From NCBI RefSeq assembly GCF_900086715.1, contig NZ_FLKH01000011.1, positions 62,001-126,000 of the forward strand: DNA of 64,000 nucleotides, given 5' to 3'. Shown one piece after another: positions 9,057 to 16,977 of the stretch. A program made the translations under genes and the position numbers. Source of the stretch: Gracilibacillus timonensis. GTDB taxonomy: Bacteria > Bacillota > Bacilli > Bacillales > Amphibacillaceae. Position 1 is the first letter of the stretch; the number at the start of each line of letters is the position of its first letter. The notes beneath the pieces were generated by a model. It saw nothing but the letters and a program-made list of their open reading frames with translations. It was not told the origin of the DNA and made no database searches.

Positions 9057-9431
9057 TTGACAATTACACTTAACCACACAGTGGTATTCGCTAAAAATAA
9101 TGATAAAGCTGCACACGAATTTGCAGAGAATATGGGCCTAAAACTTAATGGTTATGAAGGGATAGACAATAAGTTTGCAGAAGTGCAAGTTAATGACGAT
9201 CTTTCTGTTTTCTTTATGACAATCGAGGATGATACTCCACAACAGCATTTGGCTTTCAGTGTTGATGGACATACTTTTGACCAGATTCATGAACAACTTC
9301 GTAAAAGGAATGTAGCCTTTGGGAACAGCCCGTTTGAAACAGAAAATCGACGCACAGATCACCCATTTGCTTCCCGTGGGTTGTTTTGGACCAATTTAGA
9401 TGGTTGCCTATTTGAAGTTATGACTGATTAG
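9057..9431 (+). CDS. VOC (glyoxalase/bleomycin resistance-like) family protein
   Basis: 124 aa protein with the beta-alpha-beta-beta-beta pattern of the vicinal oxygen chelate fold: N-terminal LNHTVVFAKNNDKAAHEFAE, central HLAFSVDGHTFDQI and C-terminal GLFWTNLDGCLFEVMT. Candidate metal ligands are H9, H61 and the Glu of FEV near the end. It starts with TTG behind AAGGAG. Co-transcription with padR suggests a resistance or detoxification role under PadR control; the substrate is unknown. Confidence 0.8.
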   Translation: MTITLNHTVVFAKNNDKAAHEFAENMGLKLNGYEGIDNKFAEVQVNDDLSVFFMTIEDDTPQQHLAFSVDGHTFDQIHEQLRKRNVAFGNSPFETENRRTDHPFASRGLFWTNLDGCLFEVMTD

Positions 9432-9580
9432 CCATAATCAATGTTGATAAAAACGTTGGATATTGCAAATATGGACTCTTTGATTCTGCCTCAATCGGGC
9501 GCTATTGTTGAACAACAAAAGGAGGAAATGATCAAACTTTCCTATAAATTATAAAAGTTGTATATCATTTCACAAAGAGA

Positions 9581-9618
9581 GAATCCATTTTGATCAATCC
9601 GTTTTTCAAAATGGATTC
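9581..9618. repeat. Perfect 11-bp hairpin beside the phage integrase
   Basis: GAATCCATTTT (9581-9591) and AAAATGGATTC (9608-9618) with a 16-base loop. It lies in the 265-base gap between the VOC gene and the 3' end of the integrase, where an attachment site would be expected. It may act as a bidirectional terminator. I found no matching direct repeat on the other side of the prophage remnant. Confidence 0.55.
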
Positions 9619-9696
9619 GTCTTGATTACGGTATTATACAGGTTTGTCAGGTCTTTCTGATCAAACTTTGTTTCAAAACTACAAAAAGTAGCATTC

Positions 9697-10731
9697 TTAT
9701 AGCCTGTCAATTGCCATAAGAAGCTGCTTGATATCTTTATGCGTATAAACTTTATCAGTGATATCTTTAGCTGCGTGACCCATGATCCGTTTGATTGATA
9801 GTTTATTTGCATCAGCATTATCCATAAGGGTTGCGAAGGTATGTCTGCAATCGTGTGGTCTATGATTTAATTCTAGTTGCTGCATAATCTTCTTAAACTT
9901 CTCGTGATAATAAACATAATAACTCAACTTACTTCCCTCGAAGTTTGTAATCAGATATTCATTATTAGGATCCATACGATTTTCAATTAATTTATGGATT
10001 TTTTTATGAATTGGTATGACCCTATTCGTCCCAGCTTCCGTTTTGAAGCCACCCCGAAAATACCTTTCATCTAATTGAATACTTTTATTTTTTACTTCCA
10101 CAAGTTCCCCAGGGCGCAAACCAGTGTAAATCATAATTAAAACAGAATCAATGTCATTGAAGCGGTCGATGTTTTCCCACAGAATATTAATCTCATCCAA
10201 AGTAAATGGTTTTCTGGAATTCTTTGTATCATTTTTTGGAAGCTCAACAAATCTAGCATAATCTTTATGTGTTAAATCGTTTTCTAAAGCATGTTTATAC
10301 ATTTGATTAAATAATACTTTTATTTTTTTCTTTGTACCCCATGATTTATCACAGTTATCAATTACAGATTGTAGATGAGCCTTTCTTACTTCATTAAATT
10401 TCATATCGTGTAAAGGTTCGGATCTTCTAAAAGCCATTTCATAGCCAAGTTGATTTGACTTTGAAATTTTAGGGAAACGTTCTTTTATTAACCGTTCATA
10501 TACTTCTTTAAATGTGAGCTTGCCAGCTGATAAATCATATGGGTTATTATTGTAATCAGCTAATGCTACCATTGCCTCTCTTCTACTTTTATAATATCCT
10601 AGATACTCCCGTCTTTGTTTCCCTTCGTCATTCCATCCAGTAGTGACTATGACCGCGAATGGTTTTCTTCGTTTACCGGATAATTTGCATACGGAGCCGT
10701 ATCCATTTGGGTTTTTCAATTTCCTTACCAC
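9697..10731 (-). CDS. int: Phage-type tyrosine recombinase (integrase)
   Basis: Site-specific recombinase, 344 aa. It has an N-terminal AP2-like arm-binding domain (residues 1-60), a SAM-like core-binding domain (about 70-165) and a catalytic domain. The catalytic set is complete: R206 (TGLRPGEL), K230, H293 and R296 (HDCRH), H319 (GHAAKD) and Y329 (VYTH). The start codon is uncertain: GTG 10731 and a nearby TTG are both possible. It is transcribed toward the presumed attachment site, away from the repressor. Confidence 0.95.
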   Translation of the reverse strand: MVRKLKNPNGYGSVCKLSGKRRKPFAVIVTTGWNDEGKQRREYLGYYKSRREAMVALADYNNNPYDLSAGKLTFKEVYERLIKERFPKISKSNQLGYEMAFRRSEPLHDMKFNEVRKAHLQSVIDNCDKSWGTKKKIKVLFNQMYKHALENDLTHKDYARFVELPKNDTKNSRKPFTLDEINILWENIDRFNDIDSVLIMIYTGLRPGELVEVKNKSIQLDERYFRGGFKTEAGTNRVIPIHKKIHKLIENRMDPNNEYLITNFEGSKLSYYVYYHEKFKKIMQQLELNHRPHDCRHTFATLMDNADANKLSIKRIMGHAAKDITDKVYTHKDIKQLLMAIDRL

Positions 10732-10810
10732 CTTTCATATCAGCAGGATAGACATACGGGAATATATGTTCTATATATGTGTTAAAAAAAAGAATGCAAT
10801 ATTTGCATAC

Positions 10811-11260
10811 CTACTTTATATGATCAATTTTTTTCAGATTGCACATTTCTTCTGGAACGCCATACGCTTGAGCTACTTCATTTATGGTAACGCTTGTATC
10901 TTTAAATTCATAAATACATTTATCTGGAATAAGCAATTCAACTGCAAATGTATTAGCCTCTACCTCATTTTTGTTTGTAGTAAAGAAGGTGTTCTTTTTT
11001 AAAAAAGGTGCATTTTCACTTTTATGCAATAACGAATGGCCTAATTCATGAGCACAGACAAACCTTTGCAATGTCTCATCTATATTATCATTAATATGGA
11101 TAGATTGAATCCTTTTGTAGCACGTGTAGTATCCCAAAGATCCCCCCAGAGATTCAAAAATAATTAAGATACCTTTACGCTCTGCTATTTCAAAAGGGCA
11201 ATTTGTTCCATATTTATCAATAAGTTTTATTGCTGTATTCCTAGGCATTAAATGCGCCAT
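10811..11260 (-). CDS. ImmA/IrrE family metallopeptidase
   Basis: 149 aa zinc protease with the HELGHSLLH motif (HExxH) in the middle and a downstream Glu in EVEANTFAVELLIP. In related elements such as ICEBs1 this protein cleaves the adjacent repressor to trigger induction. It starts 8 bases after the repressor stop, giving the usual repressor-protease pair, so it is the likely anti-repressor here. Confidence 0.92.
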   Translation of the reverse strand: MAHLMPRNTAIKLIDKYGTNCPFEIAERKGILIIFESLGGSLGYYTCYKRIQSIHINDNIDETLQRFVCAHELGHSLLHKSENAPFLKKNTFFTTNKNEVEANTFAVELLIPDKCIYEFKDTSVTINEVAQAYGVPEEMCNLKKIDHIK

Positions 11261-11268
11261 AGAATACC

Positions 11269-11736
11269 TTATTTTTTATATTTGTTGGGGGTAAACTTTT
11301 GTTTTGCCATTCGTTTAGCCATGCGAAGTGAATTTTCCAATGAAGCAATTAATAGTTCTCTATCTTCCTTATCCATTTCATCTATCGCCCTTCCATCGAA
11401 TTGTGAGTATGCATCATCATTAGATAAGTTATTTATCATCTTTTCTAGATCCTTAGCTATATCACGCTCTTCTTTATCAGACAGCTCAGGAAGATCTTCC
11501 TCTTGCTTGGTGTTGTTTGGTTTGTAATAACCAGCCATCCTCATTATTTCATCATAAGGAATGGATAATGCTTCCGCAAGTTTTTGGATATTCTCGGCTT
11601 TTGGAATGCCTCTTTTTCCATTTTCGATTCTGGACAATTGCGCAGCGCTAATACCTGAATACAAAGAAAGTTGATTGATGGTGTAACCTTTTTCATCCCT
11701 TTTTGCTTTTAGATATTCTCCAAATTGATTGCTCAT
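11269..11736 (-). CDS. Phage repressor, XRE family (CI-like)
   Basis: 155 aa. The N-terminal helix-turn-helix covers residues 1-60 (GEYLKAKRDEKGYTINQLSL, then SAAQLSRIENGKRG); an acidic helical tail follows. ATG 11736 is chosen because AGGAGAG lies directly upstream. It is divergent from the Cro-like gene with an 80-base control region between them, and is paired with ImmA, its probable cleaving protease. Confidence 0.92.
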   Translation of the reverse strand: MSNQFGEYLKAKRDEKGYTINQLSLYSGISAAQLSRIENGKRGIPKAENIQKLAEALSIPYDEIMRMAGYYKPNNTKQEEDLPELSDKEERDIAKDLEKMINNLSNDDAYSQFDGRAIDEMDKEDRELLIASLENSLRMAKRMAKQKFTPNKYKK

Positions 11737-11789
11737 AGTTTTCTCTCCTAAACACTGATACCCTTCTACCCTTATATTACTAAAAATAA

Positions 11790-11803
11790 TTACCAAAAGG
11801 TAA
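11790..11803. promoter_or_regulatory. Candidate phage operator
   Basis: TTACCAAAAGGTAA is a perfect palindrome (5-bp arms, 4-base centre) between the repressor and Cro-like genes, abutting the Cro-like ribosome binding site. Further TACCCTT copies nearby (11,758-11,775) may be half-sites. Confidence 0.5.
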
Positions 11804-11816
11804 AAGGAGGGTTCAT

Positions 11817-12053
11817 TTGAAAGATGTCAATGTCATTTTAATTAATTTAGACTTTTTGAAAGCATATTTGAAAGACAAGGATATTTCTCAAAGTCAATTT
11901 GCGGATAAGGTAGGAGTTACACAAACTACTGTTAACCGGATTATGAATGGCAAGAGAAATCCGGGAGGTAAGTTTATTGCAGGTGTTCTGCGGAGCTTTA
12001 ACGATTTAAGTTTCGATGAAGTATTTTACTATGACAAAAGCATTGTCAACTGA
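11817..12053 (+). CDS. Small XRE-type regulator (Cro-like)
   Basis: 78 aa, almost entirely one helix-turn-helix domain (DISQSQFADKVGVTQTTVNR, IMNGKRNPGG). It starts with TTG behind AAAGGAGG. First gene of the rightward early operon, divergent from the repressor, which is the classical Cro position. Confidence 0.85.
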   Translation: MKDVNVILINLDFLKAYLKDKDISQSQFADKVGVTQTTVNRIMNGKRNPGGKFIAGVLRSFNDLSFDEVFYYDKSIVN

Positions 12054-12088
12054 ATAAAAGATAAAACAATTCGTTTGGAGGGATTGAA

Positions 12089-12289
12089 TTGGAAACAAGT
12101 ATTGATGAGAAAGAAAGCATGAATATCAAAGTTTCTGAGGCAGCAAAGATTTTGGGTAAATCTGAACAATTTGTGCGGATTGGATTACAACGAGATATTT
12201 TACCAATTGGTATTGCCATTCAAATGTCTAGTAAATGGACATACCATATCTCACCAAAGTTACTCAAAGAGTATGTAGGAGGGAAGTAA
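12089..12289 (+). CDS. Small MerR/Xis-like DNA-binding protein
   Basis: 66 aa; the core MNIKVSEAAKILGKSEQFVR is a winged-helix of the excisionase/MerR type, followed by WTYHISPKLLKEYV, a typical wing. It starts with TTG 12089 behind GGAGGG; ATG 12119 is a possible internal start. Likely excisionase or early regulator of this prophage. Confidence 0.65.
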   Translation: METSIDEKESMNIKVSEAAKILGKSEQFVRIGLQRDILPIGIAIQMSSKWTYHISPKLLKEYVGGK

Positions 12290-12341
12290 GCATCTAAATT
12301 GCTTGAAGTAATTTAAACCTGTTTAATTCTGGAGGTAAAAA

Positions 12342-13157
12342 ATGAGCAACATTAAATGGATTAAGTTAAGTACTGCCATGTTCGAGGACGAAAAAATAAA
12401 GCTAATAGAAAAGCTTCCAGAGGCTGATACCATTTTAATCATTTGGATTAAACTTCTGTCTCAGGCCGGAAGAACAAATGCCAACGGTTATATTTATTTG
12501 AACGAAAATGTTCCGTATACAGAGGAAATGCTTGCAACGATATTTGATAGGTCACTCAATACAGTAAGGCTCGCTTTAAAAACACTAAGGGAGTTCGGGA
12601 TGATCTTTATTGATGATGATTCCTTTATTCGAATTTCAAACTGGGAAAAGCATCAAAATGTTGAAGGAATGGACCGTGTAAGGAAGTTGAATGCAGAGCG
12701 TAACAAAAGGTATCGCGAAAGAAAGAAACAGCAGCTACTTGAAAATAAAACAGATGACGTTAGCGTGACGTCACGTGATGCTACAGAAGAAGAACTAGAA
12801 AGAGATAAAGAACAAGATATAGAAATAGAACAAGAACAAGTGCAAGATAAAGACGTAGCGCAGATTATTCAGTTTTGGGATAAAAACGGATTTGGTGTAA
12901 ATAACATTCATGCAAAAAAACAGTTGTTGTTGTGGTTGGATGATTCATCATTTAAGGATCCCAGTGAAGTCATTTTAAAGGCATTAAATATTGCTTGTGA
13001 AAATGATGCTAGACGACTTAAATATACGGAAGGCATCTTAAGAAACTGGCAAAACGAATCCTTACTAACCGTTGAAGAAATCGATAAGAATCACAAAAAC
13101 CGAAATAAGCAAGCTGTAAGCCAAATAGATTACGATCCGAATAGAGATAGATTTTAG
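12342..13157 (+). CDS. Phage replisome organiser (DnaD-like)
   Basis: 271 aa. The N-terminal winged-helix region (IKWIKLSTAMFEDEKIKLIE, residues 5-110) is the phage replisome organiser N domain. A highly charged linker (about 115-165, Lys/Arg then Glu/Gln/Asp) connects to a DnaB_2/DnaD C-terminal domain ending near YTEGILRNWQNESLL. It opens the origin and recruits the helicase loader. The following DnaC-like gene is coupled. Confidence 0.88.
   Translation: MSNIKWIKLSTAMFEDEKIKLIEKLPEADTILIIWIKLLSQAGRTNANGYIYLNENVPYTEEMLATIFDRSLNTVRLALKTLREFGMIFIDDDSFIRISNWEKHQNVEGMDRVRKLNAERNKRYRERKKQQLLENKTDDVSVTSRDATEEELERDKEQDIEIEQEQVQDKDVAQIIQFWDKNGFGVNNIHAKKQLLLWLDDSSFKDPSEVILKALNIACENDARRLKYTEGILRNWQNESLLTVEEIDKNHKNRNKQAVSQIDYDPNRDRF
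12755..12781. promoter_or_regulatory. Candidate phage replication origin inside the organiser gene
   Basis: A cluster of TGACGT/ACGTCA-type words: TGACGT at 12755, a perfect 10-bp palindrome GTGACGTCAC at 12765-12774, then CACGTGATGC. It lies in the linker-coding part of the replication gene, the usual place for origins in this phage class. No function is proven. Confidence 0.4.
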
Positions 13158-13169
13158 GAGGTGTCATCG

Positions 13170-13964
13170 ATGGAAACTATAGGAACGCTGCTTAAAAAAT
13201 CTTTACCTTTTAAAGAATGTCGTGAAAAGGAATGTGAGCAATGCGGAAATCTATACAAATTATATGAAACTCCCAAAGGCGTTCTTGGCGCATGTAAACC
13301 TTGTATGGAACAACAGTTATTAGAAGAGCTAAACGTACCAACAAAGGAAGAAAGAGAAAGACTAAAAGAAAAACGATTTATTGCAACCTTTGAGCGAGTT
13401 ACACATGATTTGAAACAAGCAACGATTGATTCCTATATACCGAAAGAAACGTCGCAATCCGAAGCAAAAAAAGCAGCAATAAAATATGTGAAAACCTTTG
13501 ATGGTGTTCATTCACTTCTATTTAGTGGAGATTGTGGTCTGGGGAAAAGCCATTTATCTTTTGCAATCACGAAAACGCTGCGGCAACAAGGTTATAAAAC
13601 GCTCTATATCAAGGTCACTGATTTATTCGATTTTATCAAGAACACATACAGTCCGGATTCTAGCATAAGCGAAATGCAGATTTTCCAAATGATAGGTGAA
13701 TTGGATTTGTTGGTACTTGATGATATTGGCTCTGAATATGTGAAAGCAAACGAATATGGACATGAAAGTTGGGCATCTGATGTGTTGTATAAGATATTCG
13801 ATATGCGACTCAATAAATCAGTCATTTGTTCTACGAATTATTCTGAGAAAATGCTTACTGAAAAATATGGGAATCATGGCAATCGTATTATTGATCGGAT
13901 GATGGATTTAGCAAAAGCAATCCGACTTGAAGGAGAAAGTTATAGACGAAAGGAGCGGTTTTAA
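13170..13964 (+). CDS. DnaC-like helicase loader ATPase
   Basis: 264 aa AAA+ ATPase. An N-terminal four-Cys region (C11/C16/C19 and later CKPCME) may bind zinc. Walker A is SGDCGLGKSH and Walker B is LLVLDDIGSE; an Arg-finger region follows CSTNYSEKML. ATG 13170 is 8 bases after AGGAGG. It loads host DnaB/DnaC helicase at the phage origin together with the DnaD-like protein. Confidence 0.92.
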   Translation: METIGTLLKKSLPFKECREKECEQCGNLYKLYETPKGVLGACKPCMEQQLLEELNVPTKEERERLKEKRFIATFERVTHDLKQATIDSYIPKETSQSEAKKAAIKYVKTFDGVHSLLFSGDCGLGKSHLSFAITKTLRQQGYKTLYIKVTDLFDFIKNTYSPDSSISEMQIFQMIGELDLLVLDDIGSEYVKANEYGHESWASDVLYKIFDMRLNKSVICSTNYSEKMLTEKYGNHGNRIIDRMMDLAKAIRLEGESYRRKERF

Positions 13965-14147
13965 ATGTGGCAAGGAATGAAAAGTGTAATGGTATTTGAC
14001 CCTAAGGACAGTCAAGAAGAAACTGAACGTAAATGGATGGAGTGGAACAGGCATAAAAGTGCTGTTAGCGACAAATATGTACCAACGGCAGAAGAAACTA
14101 AAAAAAGATTAATAGAACAGGAACGTCACAATAAAAGATATGCCTAG
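13965..14147 (+). CDS. Small phage protein of unknown function
   Basis: 60 aa, rich in charged residues and Trp/Lys, no transmembrane segment. It begins directly after the loader stop and uses AAGGAG located in the loader's last codons, so it is part of the same operon. No family recognised. Confidence 0.6.
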   Translation: MWQGMKSVMVFDPKDSQEETERKWMEWNRHKSAVSDKYVPTAEETKKRLIEQERHNKRYA

Positions 14148-14247
14148 TATCTTTGCAACGTTCCCGACTTACTCATAGATATTATAGCATTCATTGAAGG
14201 ATAGTTAAACGTGATATGCGGTTAAATGAATTTGAGGAGGTATCGTT

Positions 14248-14454
14248 TTGCAAGCTGTAAATAGCACTAATAAAAAGGAAATTAATATACACGCAAGTTA
14301 TTCAGAGGCACATTTTATTGGTGAAGTACTTTCATCCTATCAACTATTTATGCAGCAACTTTACCGAAATAATAGCGAGGAAGCAAAATATATCGGTGAA
14401 CTGTTGTATGCAATTCAAAATCCAGCAGTCAGAAAAGAGAAGCATGTAAGATAG
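14248..14454 (+). CDS. Small phage protein of unknown function
   Basis: 68 aa, TTG start behind GAGGAGG. Predicted helical (AHFIGEVLSSYQLFMQQLYR, then EEAKYIGELLYAIQNPAV). No known domain seen; typical of early-region phage ORFans. Confidence 0.55.
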   Translation: MQAVNSTNKKEINIHASYSEAHFIGEVLSSYQLFMQQLYRNNSEEAKYIGELLYAIQNPAVRKEKHVR

Positions 14455-14493
14455 TTTTAAAAAAGTGATATGAGAAGTGGAAGGAGGAACAAA

Positions 14494-14745
14494 ATGAATG
14501 ATGCGATTGAACAAACGCATGTTTATGAATATCTTGGGAAAGAAAATGATCCTATTTATGAAGATATATTGCGTGTAAAGGTAAATCATTCTTTATTAAT
14601 TCCTGAAACAAAACTAAAAGTAACGAAAAATAGATATGGAATGTACGAGATAGTATCTGATGAACGGCATGAATGTTATTCGTCTCCACAATCATTATAT
14701 GATCGTATTAGCGCTTTACTGAATGCCATTTCACATAGGAGGTGA
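14494..14745 (+). CDS. Small phage protein of unknown function
   Basis: 83 aa. ATG 14494 is behind AAGGAGG; an upstream in-frame ATG (14470) lacks a site. Mixed alpha/beta prediction, acidic N-terminus. No recognised domain. It overlaps the ribosome binding site of the next short ORF. Confidence 0.55.
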   Translation: MNDAIEQTHVYEYLGKENDPIYEDILRVKVNHSLLIPETKLKVTKNRYGMYEIVSDERHECYSSPQSLYDRISALLNAISHRR

Positions 14746-14749
14746 TGAA

Positions 14750-14839
14750 ATGACACTAAGTATGAAAAACTTTGAGCAGAAAGAGTGGGATCTTTACGAT
14801 ACTAATTTAGGTCAAGCATTAGAGTCAGTTGAAACCTAA
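14750..14839 (+). CDS. Possible 29-aa peptide gene
   Basis: ATG 14750 follows AGGAGGTGATGAA (an excellent site) and reads 29 codons to TAA at 14837. The peptide (MTLSMKNFEQKEWDLYDTNL start) has no known family. It ends two bases before the 5' arm of the RNA structure at 14841, so it could be a leader peptide for that structure; this is inference. Confidence 0.45.
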   Translation: MTLSMKNFEQKEWDLYDTNLGQALESVET

Positions 14840-14840
14840 A

Positions 14841-15001
14841 CTCCCGGTATTACATAACGAGAATTTTGCACAAATACTGTTGTGACAAGGTTTTAGTACT
14901 ACAATCTTTTAAAATATCATCGTTATGCTTACTAACGCATAACAAGGGTGCTTTCCTATGTTTATGCGTGTTGCAAGACCATCGTTATGTGTTTTCGGGA
15001 G
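14841..15001 (+). ncRNA. Candidate structured RNA in the prophage early region
   Basis: A closing stem of 20 positions joins 14841-14860 (CTCCCG...CATAACGA) to 14982-15001 (TCGTTATG...CGGGAG), with 16 Watson-Crick pairs, two wobbles and two U-U mismatches. Inside are an 8-bp bulged hairpin (14867-14890, TTGCACAA/TTGTGACAA) and a 7-bp hairpin GTTATGC/GCATAAC (14921-14943). GCATAA can instead pair with TTATGC at about 14962, and the 5' arm CATAACGA can also pair with TCGTTATG at about 14919, so alternative folds exist. I do not recognise a named class. Confidence 0.6.
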
Positions 15002-15132
15002 AGCAGGTTGAAAAGGGTGATTTACAATGTGCTTCTGAATGCTTTAAACGAATAGCTTGGGTACTTCATTCTTTATCAAAGTATCATCCATCTATTGAAA
15101 AGGAACAAGAAGTTGAAATGAACAATATATAA
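14971..15132 (+). CDS. Possible small phage protein, start uncertain
   Basis: The frame ending at 15132 reads HRYVFSGEQVEKGDLQCASE, FKRIAWVLHSLSKYHP, which looks protein-like (helical, amphipathic). No in-frame start has a proper ribosome binding site; the frame is open back to TTG 14866 but that part runs through the RNA structure and looks unlike protein. Start placed arbitrarily at TTG 14971. Translation may depend on the RNA fold. Confidence 0.35.
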   Translation: MQDHRYVFSGEQVEKGDLQCASECFKRIAWVLHSLSKYHPSIEKEQEVEMNNI

Positions 15133-15162
15133 ATTTCTATTTATAAGAAAGGATGATGATAA

Positions 15163-15642
15163 ATGAATTTTGCTGCTGAAATTGAAGGAGTTTTTACGAA
15201 AGAAGAAATTGAATCATTTTTAAAAGATGAACAGCAATTTTATATTGAATATGCAGAGGAAAACTGGTTAGACCGTTATTTTAAAATAAAGGCAATGTCG
15301 CAAAAAACACACGTACCTAGTATTACTTCCGTCATATCGGATACACCAGGTGGATCAAATCTTAACAATAGTAAAACAGAACAATTTGCTCTAAAATCTG
15401 TTCAAGCGAGTGAATGGTTAGACACATTATTATATGCAGTGGAATCTCTTGCTCCAGCTGAACAAAAATTAATTGAATTAAAGTACATGAAGAAGCGTAA
15501 TGATGGTTCCAGATACTGTGATGAAGTTATTTATCCTCAGTTGTTTATCGGAAAGACAAGATACTATGAGCTGAAAAAGGAAGCTTTAGAAATGCTGGGA
15601 AGAAAACTATATGGTTTATTTAGTGAAAGAGGTTTTTCGTAA
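15163..15642 (+). CDS. ArpU family phage late transcription regulator
   Basis: 159 aa sigma-factor-like protein. The C-terminal half (LAPAEQKLIELKYMKK, then IGKTRYYELKKEALEML) is a sigma-70 region 4-like helix-turn-helix as in ArpU/RinA-type proteins, which switch on late packaging and structural genes. Here nothing structural follows, so its target operon has been lost. Confidence 0.75.
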   Translation: MNFAAEIEGVFTKEEIESFLKDEQQFYIEYAEENWLDRYFKIKAMSQKTHVPSITSVISDTPGGSNLNNSKTEQFALKSVQASEWLDTLLYAVESLAPAEQKLIELKYMKKRNDGSRYCDEVIYPQLFIGKTRYYELKKEALEMLGRKLYGLFSERGFS

Positions 15643-15869
15643 TGGTTGCTATGATTCGGGCGGTGAAGAAAACAGTATTAGTTATGTTTTTGCTAGTACT
15701 GTTTATCACTTTTTCTACCATTTGTGGGATAATATTTTTGGCTGTTTTCCAGTGGTTTATGCATACTGAATTTTATTTGAGCATGGTTGGCTCTGTTGAA
15801 TTTTGGATATGGGTGTTAGGAATTCCGTTTATTATTATCTTTCTTGTGTTTTGTGCAAAAATTGCTTAA
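15642..15869 (+). CDS. Small membrane protein
   Basis: 75 aa with two hydrophobic segments (about 14-38 and 52-73). ATG 15642 overlaps the ArpU stop, indicating coupling. No family recognised. The gene is followed by a strong terminator. Confidence 0.5.
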   Translation: MVAMIRAVKKTVLVMFLLVLFITFSTICGIIFLAVFQWFMHTEFYLSMVGSVEFWIWVLGIPFIIIFLVFCAKIA

Positions 15870-15901
15870 AGTAAATTTAATTTAACGTTGTATCGTCATA
15901 C

Positions 15902-15937
15902 CCCTTTAGTTATAATTTGTCTAAAGGGAATTTTTTT
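15902..15937 (+). terminator. Intrinsic terminator at the end of the prophage remnant
   Basis: CCCTTTAG (15902-15909) pairs with CTAAAGGG (15921-15928), followed by AATTTTTTT. Confidence 0.85.
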
Positions 15938-16022
15938 GGTGAAATAATTGTTATTATTTACCATTGTCAGTTTGGGAAGATATTTCCGGATATAATTAGA
16001 TATTTACGTAACAATAGGTGGA

Positions 16023-16070
16023 GTTTGTGAATTGTTTCACTTAAACTAACGGGGCAGTTTAGTGTAATAA
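16023..16070 (+). repeat. Dispersed hairpin repeat, copy 1
   Basis: TTGTGAATTGTTTC ACTTAAACTAAC GGGGCA GTTTAGTGTAA: the two TTAAACTAA/TTTAGTGTAA arms pair. The same pattern recurs at about 17605, 18614, 24875-25033 and 25379-25520. The rest of the 15,938-16,254 gap holds only this and the terminator at 16,142. Confidence 0.6.
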
Positions 16071-16141
16071 CAATAAAGTTTTTTTTACGGCGACCCAAGG
16101 TGGATGAACAGAGTTTACTGTAATAGATTTAAAATATGCCA

Positions 16142-16176
16142 AAATAGTGATCAAGATTATTTTGATCACTATTTTT
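16142..16176. terminator. Bidirectional terminator between convergent units
   Basis: AAATAGTGATCAA (16142-16154) and TTGATCACTATTT (16162-16174) are perfect 13-bp arms with a 7-base loop and T/A tracts on both strands. It serves the minus-strand oxidoreductase gene that ends at 16255. Confidence 0.85.
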
Positions 16177-16254
16177 GATTCCAAATTTCCCTATGCCTTC
16201 TATGGTAATTTAAAATTAAATACCAGAGCAATAAATCAATATGGATTTCCTGAA

Positions 16255-16977
16255 TTATGAATTATATATTTCTCTGTTTAGATTTACAATATCTTTATGT
16301 GACAATCCAGCTGAAAACTTTTCTATTACCTTATCTCGTAGGAATGGAGCTTTTTCTTTATCCGCCTTTTTCAATCCTTCCGTTAGTTTTTCTTTTGTTA
16401 GTTCTGTGCAGTATGCAGGGGTTCCTGGCTGTTGTCTCCAAGAATCACTTAAAGAGCCACTATCCACTGCATCGAAGCCTAGCTCATTTACTACGTCCAT
16501 GATTATTTGTTTTTGTGATAGGTCATTACCAGAAATCGTCATGGCAATGCGACCATTAGTACCTTCGGGGGTTCCTTTATTTTCTAAAGTATAAGCTAAT
16601 AGATTGCTGAAAGCTTTAATGATAGGTCTACCTAATTGATTTGAAACCCAAACACTTTCAACTATCCCGTCCTCAATTTCTTCAATTTTATTGTCTCTAA
16701 AAGGATAATAATTTGAAGTGTCTACAACGATTACCTCCTCTCCAGCTTTATCTACAATATTGCGAATGCTTGGCATTACATGAAGAGGGATAGATATTAT
16801 AAGAACATCAATATTTGTTATTACATCTTCTACACTCACAGGTGTTCCAGCAAGCTCTTTTCCTTCTAAGCGTTCAATTCCTCGAGCATCTGCAATTTTG
16901 ACATCATGTCCATTCTTAACTAATTTTTTAGAAATAATTGTCCCTATTGGTCCTGCACCTATAATTCCAAATCTCAT
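16255..16977 (-). CDS. NADP-dependent oxidoreductase, F420-reductase (NpdG/YajQ-like Rossmann) family
   Basis: 240 aa. The N-terminal MRFGIIGAGPIGTIISKKLV is a dinucleotide-binding Rossmann motif of the NADP oxidoreductase coenzyme-F420-dependent type. VLIISIPLHVMPSI and VVDTSNYYPFRD follow as in that family, with a helical C-terminal domain. Bacilli mostly lack F420, so the electron partner is uncertain. ATG 16977 is behind AGGAGG; 34 upstream in-frame codons have no site. Divergent from the HxlR gene, which probably controls it. Confidence 0.8.
   Translation of the reverse strand: MRFGIIGAGPIGTIISKKLVKNGHDVKIADARGIERLEGKELAGTPVSVEDVITNIDVLIISIPLHVMPSIRNIVDKAGEEVIVVDTSNYYPFRDNKIEEIEDGIVESVWVSNQLGRPIIKAFSNLLAYTLENKGTPEGTNGRIAMTISGNDLSQKQIIMDVVNELGFDAVDSGSLSDSWRQQPGTPAYCTELTKEKLTEGLKKADKEKAPFLRDKVIEKFSAGLSHKDIVNLNREIYNS

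Larger units (their letters stand above)
9697..15937. mobile_element. Remnant prophage (lysogeny and replication modules only)
   Basis: Gene order is integrase, ImmA-like, repressor (minus strand), then Cro-like, Xis-like, DnaD-like, DnaC-like, several small ORFs, ArpU-like and a small membrane protein (plus strand). This is the early half of a temperate Siphoviridae-type phage. No terminase, capsid, tail, holin or lysin gene follows. Edges are taken from gene content and the terminator at 15,902; attachment sites were not identified. Confidence 0.75.

Noticed and set aside
14866-14970. N-terminal extension of the ORF ending at 15132
   Set aside because: Runs through the predicted RNA structure, Cys/Leu-rich, no RBS; kept only the later part at low confidence.
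9440-16250. Direct repeats as attL/attR of the prophage remnant
   Set aside because: Compared the two edges by eye and found no convincing repeat over 10 bases.
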